Source: Lachnospiraceae bacterium
Lineage (GTDB): Bacteria; Bacillota; Clostridia; Lachnospirales; Lachnospiraceae
Assembly: GCA_029219245.1 (NCBI GenBank)
Contig: JAQXTA010000041.1
Location: 1-64,000 of the forward strand
DNA: 64,000 nt
Reading direction: 5' to 3'
Part shown: in pieces, positions 8,944 through 16,629 of the stretch
Layout of the letters: each line of letters starts with the position of its first letter
How positions within the stretch are numbered: position 1 is the stretch's first letter
Made by a program: the position numbers and the translations under genes
The notes under the pieces: model-generated
The model's database searches: none
Told to the model about the DNA's origin: nothing
Seen by the model: only the letters and a program-made list of their open reading frames with translations

Positions 8944-9603
8944 ATGGCTGACCAGAAAAAACATGAAAAAATATTAAGCCCTGACGGAAAATTCATGTAT
9001 ATTCTGACTAAGGCAGGTCAGATCATTATATTGAATCTGGTATGGCTTTTAACATGTATACCGATTTTTACAATTGGCACTGCAATAACATCTTTGTATT
9101 ATGCAATGATGAAAAATATCCGAAGGAATCGAAGCTATCCGCTGGTAGAGTACTTTGCATCTTTTAAACGGACATTTGTGAGGGGAAGCATTTTTACAGT
9201 TGTTTCAGGAATTTGGCTGTTGTTATTGTATCATCTCCAGACGATAGCAGTTACTGTTCAAGGGGAAAACGGCATTTTCCTGAACAAATTGTATGTGGCA
9301 CTGATGGTTGTAACGGCGGCAATACTGATTTACCTTTTTCCGGTTCTGTCAAGATTTACCATGAGTATGACAGATATGGTTAAACTGGCATTTGTTATGG
9401 CAGTCAGGTTTATAGGGTATACCATATTGATATTGGCAGGTACAGCGTTGCTTTTTTGGTTGAGTTTTTTTTATCTGCCAATACCGGTTATTTTGTTTTT
9501 GCCGGGGACATGGTGCTATGTGTGTACCTTTATGATAGAAAAAGCATTACGAAAATATATGCCTGCATCCGATGGAAATGAAGATGCGTGGTACTACGAA
9601 TAG
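8944..9603 (+). CDS. DUF624 (YesL-like) membrane protein
   Basis: A 219-residue membrane protein with about five hydrophobic segments and the family pattern near the N terminus (LNLVWLLTCIPIFTIGTAITSLYYAM) and LVEYFASFKRTF. YesL-type proteins are almost always encoded beside sugar ABC transporters of the CUT1 class; their biochemical role is not established. The ATG directly abuts the stop codon of the mannanase, so the two are translationally coupled. A second DUF624 gene lies at 24699, next to the other glycosidase. Confidence 0.85.
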   Translation: MADQKKHEKILSPDGKFMYILTKAGQIIILNLVWLLTCIPIFTIGTAITSLYYAMMKNIRRNRSYPLVEYFASFKRTFVRGSIFTVVSGIWLLLLYHLQTIAVTVQGENGIFLNKLYVALMVVTAAILIYLFPVLSRFTMSMTDMVKLAFVMAVRFIGYTILILAGTALLFWLSFFYLPIPVILFLPGTWCYVCTFMIEKALRKYMPASDGNEDAWYYE

Positions 9604-9638
9604 AGTACAATATTTCAGGTATTGAGAAAGGTATGGTT

Positions 9639-12600
9639 ATGAAGATGAAACTGGGGAAAATGAAGAAAAAACTGGTAGCGTTATGTATGGTTTTGACACA
9701 AACGGTTATGACTCTACAGATTTGTACACTTCCTGTTAATGCATCAAATGGTTCATTAACGCAGGAGGAAGCCAGAGAAATTGTAAGTACATATTCTGCC
9801 ATAGATTCGATTCCGGGTTATCTGGATTATCTGGAAAATCATAAAGATGCAGATTATCCGGATGTAACAATGGAGATAAATGCAGCGGATTATACTGTAT
9901 ATATGGAAAATGACAGAGAAGTGGAACCTGAAATCTATACGAATTATGAGGGGATGCAGGGGGAGAGCATTCTGACATCGGAAACCAGTTATATTGAATT
10001 TGAGGTAGAAGTGTCGGAACCCGGTTTTTATCAGCTGGAACTCGAATATTATCCTATTGAGGGTAAAAATTCAGAAATTCAGAGAAGCTTTTTTGTTGAC
10101 GGAGAACTGCCATATGGAGAATTGTCTTTGATTGAGTTTCCACGTATCTGGTCAACAGATGTGGCACAGGCAAGTTTTTCCAATGGTGTATATGATGTAG
10201 TCTGGAACAAGGATAATCAGGGAAATGATATGAAACCGACGGCGGTAGAAATCCCGGAATGGATTGTGTCGGATTTGTATGACAATAATGGATATATTAC
10301 AGAACCTCTTTGCATCTATTTGGCAAAAGGAAAACATACGATTTCCATGAATGCACAAAGAGAACCTATGTTGCTTCGCAGATTACTTTTAACAAACAAA
10401 GAAGATGTAAAAAGTTATGAAGAGGTAAAAAAACAATGGGATGCAGCGGGCGGTCAGAATACCACAGGTGTTAATATTGTGATTCAGGGAGAGAATGCAA
10501 CCAGAACTTCATCCCAGATGCTTTATCCAAAGCAGGATCAGTCATCTCCTGCGGTGTATCCGGCAAGTGCCAAAGAACTTTTGAATAATACAATTGGCGG
10601 TGAAAGCTGGGGAGATGCCGGACAGTGGATTGAATGGGAATTTGAAGTGCCGGAAACCGGATACTATAATATTTCTTTATTTGATAAGCAAAGTTTCATG
10701 AGGGGTATTTATGTATCACGTAAAATTTCCATTGACGGAGAGGTTCCTTTCAGTGAACTGGAGGATTATGGATTTACTTATGATTCTTCATGGAGAACAG
10801 ATGTACTTCAGGATGAGGAGGAGAATGCATATTGTATCTATCTGGAAAAAGGAATTCATACCATCAGAATGGAAGTGGTACTTGGAGAATTCTCAGAGGT
10901 AATTGCAAATGTACAGGATTGCGTATCCCAGTTAAATGCTATCTACCGTAAAGTGATCCGAATTACCGGTGTAAATCCGGATACCTATCGAGATTATCAG
11001 ATTGAAGCTTCTCTTCCGGATTTGAATGAAGAAATGGTAGTGGTAAGGGATCAACTGAATGATTCCATTGAAGATTTGAGAGCAGCGGCAGGACGTACTT
11101 CCGATAAAGAAACAGTACTGATTACCATGAGAGATCAGCTTGATTATCTGATTGAGGATGAAGAAAGATTTGTTAAGGTCGTTTCAACCTATAAACAGAA
11201 TGTAAGAGCATGTGGTACCTGGATTACACAGGTAATTGATCAGCCATTGCAAATTGACCGGTTAAATATTTATTCGCCGGATGAAGTTGTTGAAGTAGAT
11301 TCGAATTCTTTCTTTGACAAAGCCCTCTATGAAGCAAAGAGATTATATTATTCCTTTGTAATTGACTATAATTCATTGGGAGCGACAGACACAGAGGACG
11401 ATGAAAATAAGACGATTACATTATGGATTGGAACAGGACGTGACCAGGCAAATGTCATAAGGTCTTTGATTGATGAATCTTTTACCAACGTTTATGGAGT
11501 CAATGTAAATGTCCAATTGGTAGATATGAACACTTTGCTGCGGGCAGAGCTTGCAGGAGAGGGACCGGACGTGGCAATCCAGGTTGCAAATACCAATGGT
11601 ATTGCAGGTGCGGTATTAAATACAGGTAATGATACACCTGTTAACTATGGACTTAGAAATGCGGTACTTGATTTAACCCAGTTTGCAGATTATGAAGAGG
11701 TTTCGGAACGGTTTTATCCGAGTGCATTGACTGCCTTTGGATTTGATGGAGCGGTATATGCACTTCCTGAAACACAGACTTTTCCGGTTATGTTCTACCG
11801 ACAGGATATTCTATCAGAGCTTGGAATTGATGTGCCAACCACATGGGAAGAGGTAAAGGTTACCATGTCGGTGCTTGCCAAGAATCAGATGGAATTCGGT
11901 ATGTTGCCTTCGGAACAGATTTATGCAATGTTGTTGTATCAGAACGGAGGAGAGTACTATAACGAAGGCGGTATTTCTTCTGCCCTGGATTCTGATATAG
12001 CGGTAAATACCTTCAAGGAATATTGCGAATATTATACCGATTATGGTCTTGACAGATGGACCAGTGTTGAGGAACGTTTCCGTACAGGTGAATGTCCTAT
12101 CATTATTGCAGACTATACCGTATACAATAACCTGGAAGTGTCGGCACCGGATATTGCTGGACTTTGGAACTTTACTGTGGTACCCGGAACGGTACAGGAG
12201 GATGGCACTGTTGATCATTCGGTAGGCTGTACGGGACTTGCAAGCATGATTATGGCAGATACGGATGAACCGGAAGCTTGTTGGGAATTCTTGAAATGGT
12301 GGACATCGGCAGATGTACAGACCTTATTTGACAGGGAAATGGAATCGCTGATGGGGTCTGCAGCGAGAGTGGCAACGGCCAATCAGGAAGCTTTTGAAAA
12401 TATTCCATGGTCTGTTGATACCTATGAGGCATTAGCAGAAGCGTTTACATGGGTAAAAGGAATTCCACAGGTACCGGGCGGATACTATTCTTGGAGAAAT
12501 GTAAACAATGCATTCTATACGGTAACGACGGAAACCGATACTGCATCGCCCAGAGAGGAACTGATGGATAAAGTACTTTACATCAATGATGAGATTACTT

Positions 12601-12659
12601 ATAAACGAAAAGAATTTGGTCTGCCGACATTGGATGATCTGGAAGAGGAGGGAAAGTAA
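9639..12659 (+). CDS. Very large extracellular solute-binding protein with two N-terminal beta-sandwich domains
   Basis: 1006 residues, more than twice the usual size of a sugar-binding protein. It has a signal peptide ending at VNA-SN (about residue 35) with no lipobox. Two galactose-binding-like beta-sandwich regions follow (about 77-252 and 278-420; the second begins IQGENATRTSSQ). Next comes a helical stretch (about 430-580), then a family 1-type sugar-binding module (about 590-1000: TLWIGTGRDQANVIR, GPDVAIQVAN, YALPETQTFPVMFYRQDIL). It probably captures oligosaccharides for permeases 12660-14480. In-frame ATGs at 9588 and 9633 are upstream; 9639 has the best spacing to AAAGG at 9627-9631. 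The stop abuts the next ATG. Confidence 0.85.
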   Translation: MKMKLGKMKKKLVALCMVLTQTVMTLQICTLPVNASNGSLTQEEAREIVSTYSAIDSIPGYLDYLENHKDADYPDVTMEINAADYTVYMENDREVEPEIYTNYEGMQGESILTSETSYIEFEVEVSEPGFYQLELEYYPIEGKNSEIQRSFFVDGELPYGELSLIEFPRIWSTDVAQASFSNGVYDVVWNKDNQGNDMKPTAVEIPEWIVSDLYDNNGYITEPLCIYLAKGKHTISMNAQREPMLLRRLLLTNKEDVKSYEEVKKQWDAAGGQNTTGVNIVIQGENATRTSSQMLYPKQDQSSPAVYPASAKELLNNTIGGESWGDAGQWIEWEFEVPETGYYNISLFDKQSFMRGIYVSRKISIDGEVPFSELEDYGFTYDSSWRTDVLQDEEENAYCIYLEKGIHTIRMEVVLGEFSEVIANVQDCVSQLNAIYRKVIRITGVNPDTYRDYQIEASLPDLNEEMVVVRDQLNDSIEDLRAAAGRTSDKETVLITMRDQLDYLIEDEERFVKVVSTYKQNVRACGTWITQVIDQPLQIDRLNIYSPDEVVEVDSNSFFDKALYEAKRLYYSFVIDYNSLGATDTEDDENKTITLWIGTGRDQANVIRSLIDESFTNVYGVNVNVQLVDMNTLLRAELAGEGPDVAIQVANTNGIAGAVLNTGNDTPVNYGLRNAVLDLTQFADYEEVSERFYPSALTAFGFDGAVYALPETQTFPVMFYRQDILSELGIDVPTTWEEVKVTMSVLAKNQMEFGMLPSEQIYAMLLYQNGGEYYNEGGISSALDSDIAVNTFKEYCEYYTDYGLDRWTSVEERFRTGECPIIIADYTVYNNLEVSAPDIAGLWNFTVVPGTVQEDGTVDHSVGCTGLASMIMADTDEPEACWEFLKWWTSADVQTLFDREMESLMGSAARVATANQEAFENIPWSVDTYEALAEAFTWVKGIPQVPGGYYSWRNVNNAFYTVTTETDTASPREELMDKVLYINDEITYKRKEFGLPTLDDLEEEGK

Positions 12660-13589
12660 ATGGCATCAAACGAAGCAATGGCTATAGCAAAGAAACAGAG
12701 TAAGCTTAGCTATCAGATTAAAAAGAATAAAGCCTGCTATATTATGATGGCACCCTATTTCATCTTTTTTTTCTTATTTACGGTGCTGCCGGTATTAACC
12801 TCCATGGCGTTAAGCTTTACTTATTTTAATATGTTGGAATGGCCTACTTTCAATGGATGGAATAATTATATCAAACTGTTTTTAGAGGATGATATTTTCC
12901 TTATATCATTGAAAAATACTTTGATTTTTGCGGTTGTAACAGGACCAATCAGTTATCTGCTGTGTCTTTTGTTTGCATGGATTATTAATGAGTTTTCAAG
13001 CAAAATAAGGACACTTCTTACCTTGATTTTTTATGCACCGTCTATCTGCGGTAATGCTTATATGGTATGGAGTCTGATTCTTTCCAGTGACCGATATGGA
13101 TACTTGAATGGTATTTTAATTAAGCTTGGAATTATCAATGAACAGAAACTGTGGATGCAGGATGCAAAGTATATTCTGCCTTGTCTGATTGTAGTGCAGT
13201 TATGGTTATCACTGGGAACCGGTTTTCTTTCTTTTATTGCCGGTCTTCAGACTGTAGATAAAAGCTTATATGAGGCGGCAGCCCTTGACGGTGTTAAGAA
13301 CCGCTGGCAGGAGCTTTGGTATATAACCTTACCATCAATGAAGCCTCAGCTTATGTTTGGTGCGGTTATGCAGATTACACAATCCTTTGCGGTGGCAGAT
13401 ATTTCCATTCAGTTAGCAGGTAATCCTTCTGTTAACTATGCAGGAGCAACCGTTGTTACGCACCTTCTGGATTATGGTTCAACCAGATTTGATATGGGTT
13501 ATGCATCGGCAATTGCGACGGTGTTATTCCTGTTAATGGTAGGTACGAATAAACTGGTTCAGAAAATTTTAGGAAGGGTGGGAGAGTAA
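12660..13589 (+). CDS. Sugar ABC transporter permease (MalF/LplB-like), first pair
   Basis: A 309-residue permease with about six membrane helices, the first following a short basic N terminus (about 28-50). The cytoplasmic EAA loop that contacts the ATPase is clear at about residues 203-226 (YEAAALDGVKNRWQELW, then LPSM). It is of the CUT1 type that imports oligosaccharides. It starts immediately after the stop of the large binding protein and ends immediately before the next permease, so the three are co-translated. No ATPase is encoded nearby. Confidence 0.92.
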   Translation: MASNEAMAIAKKQSKLSYQIKKNKACYIMMAPYFIFFFLFTVLPVLTSMALSFTYFNMLEWPTFNGWNNYIKLFLEDDIFLISLKNTLIFAVVTGPISYLLCLLFAWIINEFSSKIRTLLTLIFYAPSICGNAYMVWSLILSSDRYGYLNGILIKLGIINEQKLWMQDAKYILPCLIVVQLWLSLGTGFLSFIAGLQTVDKSLYEAAALDGVKNRWQELWYITLPSMKPQLMFGAVMQITQSFAVADISIQLAGNPSVNYAGATVVTHLLDYGSTRFDMGYASAIATVLFLLMVGTNKLVQKILGRVGE

Positions 13590-14480
13590 GTGGCAAAGAC
13601 AGCTAATAAGAAAAAATATCGCTTTTTGAAACCCAGAGAAAAGAAGCTGAATCGTTCCCTTGCAGGAAATGGACTGCTGTTCTTTATCATGGCGATTTGC
13701 GGATTCTTTATGGCACTTCCGCTTATTATGATAGTGAACAACTGCTTAAAACCTCTGGATGAAATTTATCAATATCCTCCCAGAATTTTGGTCAGGAATC
13801 CTACTTTGGAGAATTTCACAGATCTGTTTACGATCATGAGTGATTCCTGGGTACCTTTTTCGCGATACATATTAAATACCATTATCATAACCGGGTTTGG
13901 TACGGTCGGACATGTAATTTTAGCCTCTCTGGCCGCCTATCCATTGGCGAAACATGAATTTCCGGGAAAAAAGCTTTTGTTTAATATGGTTGTATTGTCC
14001 ATGATGTTTTCCTGGACAGTAACACAGATTCCAAACTATATGATTATTAGCTGGCTTGGAATCAATAATACTTATTTAGCACTGATATTGCCGGCATGTT
14101 CCTATGGTATGGGGCTTTATTTGATGAAACAGTTTATGGAGCAGCTTCCGACTTCATTGATGGAGTCAGCAAGGCTGGATGGTGCTTCGGAATATCAGAT
14201 TTTTTGGAAGATTGTTATGCCGAATGTAAAACCGGCATGGTTGACACTGGCTATCTTCCAGTTTCAGCAAATGTGGGGTAATACAGGAAGTATGTTCCTA
14301 AGAGATGAACAGTTAAAGCCTCTGCAGTTTGCATTGCAGCAAATTTCGGCTGGTGGTACTGCAAGAGCCGGTGCAGCAGCGGCAGTTACTTTTATTATTG
14401 CGGCGGTGCCGATTATCTTTTTCCTGGCATGCCAGAGCAACGTACTGGAAACCATGACAACTTCCGGTATGAAGGATTGA
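13590..14480 (+). CDS. Sugar ABC transporter permease (MalG-like), first pair
   Basis: A 296-residue permease with six predicted helices. The EAA-type loop is MESARLDGASEYQIFWKIV at about residue 190, followed by MPNVKP. Translation starts at a GTG that abuts the stop codon of the preceding permease. It pairs with that protein to form the channel for the large binding protein at 9639. Confidence 0.92.
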   Translation: MAKTANKKKYRFLKPREKKLNRSLAGNGLLFFIMAICGFFMALPLIMIVNNCLKPLDEIYQYPPRILVRNPTLENFTDLFTIMSDSWVPFSRYILNTIIITGFGTVGHVILASLAAYPLAKHEFPGKKLLFNMVVLSMMFSWTVTQIPNYMIISWLGINNTYLALILPACSYGMGLYLMKQFMEQLPTSLMESARLDGASEYQIFWKIVMPNVKPAWLTLAIFQFQQMWGNTGSMFLRDEQLKPLQFALQQISAGGTARAGAAAAVTFIIAAVPIIFFLACQSNVLETMTTSGMKD

Positions 14481-14493
14481 TAGGAGGGGCAGG

Positions 14494-15984
14494 ATGAGAA
14501 AACATAATTTGTTAAAAAAACTAACTGCTTCTTTGTTTGCAGCTGTCATCATTGCTGTTACTTTTGAACAGACGGTTCAAGCGGAAGAGCAGCCTTATGA
14601 TACTTACAATTATGACTATCGCAAAAATATAGTTATGACACCTGCAGCTTACGTACCAAACGGTTCGGTTACCGGACTATCAGTGGGAACGACAGATTTT
14701 AAAGAACCACAGGATTTGTGTGTGGCACCGGATGGTCTGGTTTATGTTGCAGATACACAGAATAACAGAATTGTTGTATTGAATGAAACGATGACAGATG
14801 TTGTCCGTACTATCGAAGGGTTTGAAAGAGAGGGTAATTCAGATACCTTTAATCAGCCATATGGAGTCTGTGTTTCGGAAAGCGGTTATTTGTATGTTGC
14901 GGATTCTATGAATAAGAGAATTGTGGTTTTAACACCTGAAGGAGAATTCGTCAATATTATTGATAATCCTCAGTCGGAAATTTTAGAGGAAGGTTTTGAT
15001 TTCATACCGATTAAGGTAACGGTTGATTATGCAGACAGAGTGTATGTCATTTCCAGAAATGCTTTTGAAGGAATCCTTGTTTTTGAAAGTGACGGAAGCT
15101 TTACCGGATACTTTGGAACCATCGATGTTAAAATTACCCTCTGGGAAAAATTCTGGAGAAAGCTAGCAACCAAAGAAGAACGTTCCAAGCAACAGCTCTA
15201 TATTCCTACCGAATTTACCGGTATGGATGTGGACAGTGACGGCTTTATTTATGCGACCAATATTGACTCGGACGGTGTGCAGGCTGTAAGACGTTTAAAT
15301 CCCCAGGGAAAGGATGTTATCCAGAAGGGAGAAAATGAAAATGTAGGTGGCGACCTTCGTGTTTATACCTATGGCGATTACAGTGGTCCCAGTGAAATAA
15401 CGGATGTCGTTTACCGGGGAAAAGGTATTTATTCTCTGCTGGATCGAAAGAGAGGACGTATCTTTACTTATGATAAAGAGGGAAACCTTTTGTATATCTT
15501 CGGTGGACTTGGAAGTCAGGAAGGAACTTTTACAACACCGGTTGCCATTGAAGCAATTGATGACCAGCTTATTGTACTGGATTCCTATTATGGTGCCATA
15601 CTTAAGTTTGGTGAAACCGAATATGGAAGTCTGATAAATGAGGCGGTAGGACTTCGCTACGACGGTGATGAAACGCAGGCAATTAATATATGGCAGAAGG
15701 TTTTGAAACTGGATGAAAACAATGAGCTTGCAAATTCCGGTATTGGCAAGGCATATCTGACGGCAGGCGATAATGAGAAGGCCATGAAGTATTTGAAGCT
15801 TGGAATGAATCGAAAGTACTATTCCGTAGCATGGAAACGATATCGAAATGAGATTCTTACAAAAAATATGAATGTCATCATGACGGTAATAGTAATTCTG
15901 ATTGCCTTGTCAATTATATATAAAAAGTTTTTTAAGCAACAGATAAAAGCAAAGCTTGCAGAAAAGAAGGGAGGACTTTCGTGA
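14494..15984 (+). CDS. Membrane-anchored NHL-repeat beta-propeller protein with a TPR-like segment
   Basis: 496 residues. A signal peptide (1-31) is followed by NHL-type beta-propeller repeats, for example EPQDLCVAPDGLVYVADTQN then NRIVVL, QPYGVCVSESGYLYVAD, and later GMDVDSDGFIYATN. About residues 385-450 look like a tetratricopeptide pair (AINIWQKVLKLDENNELAN, YLTAGDNEKAMKYLKLGM). A single membrane helix (about 458-480) and a basic tail close the protein. The propeller should face outward. It starts 13 bp after the permease and its TGA overlaps the next start. Such proteins recur beside large binding proteins and DUF5696 genes; the function is unknown. Confidence 0.8.
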   Translation: MRKHNLLKKLTASLFAAVIIAVTFEQTVQAEEQPYDTYNYDYRKNIVMTPAAYVPNGSVTGLSVGTTDFKEPQDLCVAPDGLVYVADTQNNRIVVLNETMTDVVRTIEGFEREGNSDTFNQPYGVCVSESGYLYVADSMNKRIVVLTPEGEFVNIIDNPQSEILEEGFDFIPIKVTVDYADRVYVISRNAFEGILVFESDGSFTGYFGTIDVKITLWEKFWRKLATKEERSKQQLYIPTEFTGMDVDSDGFIYATNIDSDGVQAVRRLNPQGKDVIQKGENENVGGDLRVYTYGDYSGPSEITDVVYRGKGIYSLLDRKRGRIFTYDKEGNLLYIFGGLGSQEGTFTTPVAIEAIDDQLIVLDSYYGAILKFGETEYGSLINEAVGLRYDGDETQAINIWQKVLKLDENNELANSGIGKAYLTAGDNEKAMKYLKLGMNRKYYSVAWKRYRNEILTKNMNVIMTVIVILIALSIIYKKFFKQQIKAKLAEKKGGLS

Positions 15985-16616
15985 TGAAACAATTATTTTC
16001 CAAGGATAAGTGGAAATATGCATTTTATACGGTAAGTCATCCTGTCGATGGCTATTATGAAATAAGACACCGGGAACGTGGAAGTGTACCAATTGCCTGT
16101 TTGCTTGTCGTTTTATTTTCTTTCAGCTTTTCCATTAACAGAATTATGGCAAGTTTTATTGTGAATGACGTGGATCCGCTTGATGTCAATGCATTTACAG
16201 AATTATTATCAGTACTTTTGCTTTATGGATTATTCTGCGTAGGAAATTGGTCCATTACCTGTCTGATGGAAGGAGAGGGGAGATTTAAGGATATTTCGAT
16301 TGCAATTGGCTATGCAATGATTCCTATGATTGTATGCTTTAATCTTGGAACGGCTGTCAGTCAGTTTGTAGCACAGAATGAAGAGGCGTTTTATTGGATG
16401 ATTCTTGGTATTGGTATTGCTTATGGACTTTTTATGATGCTGATTGGAATCATGCAGGTACATAATTATACGTTGGGCAAAACCTTGGTTACGATTTTTC
16501 TGACCTTTATTGCCATGTTCATTATAATTTTTATTGTATTGTTGTTTGTGGATTTGATTAATCAGGTATACAGTTTCTTTTATAGCATATATCAGGAACT
16601 GATATTCAGAGCATAG
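15981..16616 (+). CDS. Yip1-family multi-pass membrane protein
   Basis: 211 residues. After a polar N terminus containing HPVDGYYEIRHRERGS there are about five hydrophobic segments. The pattern (an ISIAIGYAMIPMI turn, then GIAYGLFMMLIGIMQVHNY) fits the Yip1/YIF1-like domain found in bacterial membrane proteins. Start is the GTG at 15981 or the ATG at 15984; both overlap the stop of the NHL gene and are served by GGGAGG at 15969-15974. Its place between the NHL and DUF5696 genes suggests the three form one membrane complex. Confidence 0.75.
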   Translation: MMKQLFSKDKWKYAFYTVSHPVDGYYEIRHRERGSVPIACLLVVLFSFSFSINRIMASFIVNDVDPLDVNAFTELLSVLLLYGLFCVGNWSITCLMEGEGRFKDISIAIGYAMIPMIVCFNLGTAVSQFVAQNEEAFYWMILGIGIAYGLFMMLIGIMQVHNYTLGKTLVTIFLTFIAMFIIIFIVLLFVDLINQVYSFFYSIYQELIFRA

Positions 16617-16629
16617 GAGGCGGATGAGA

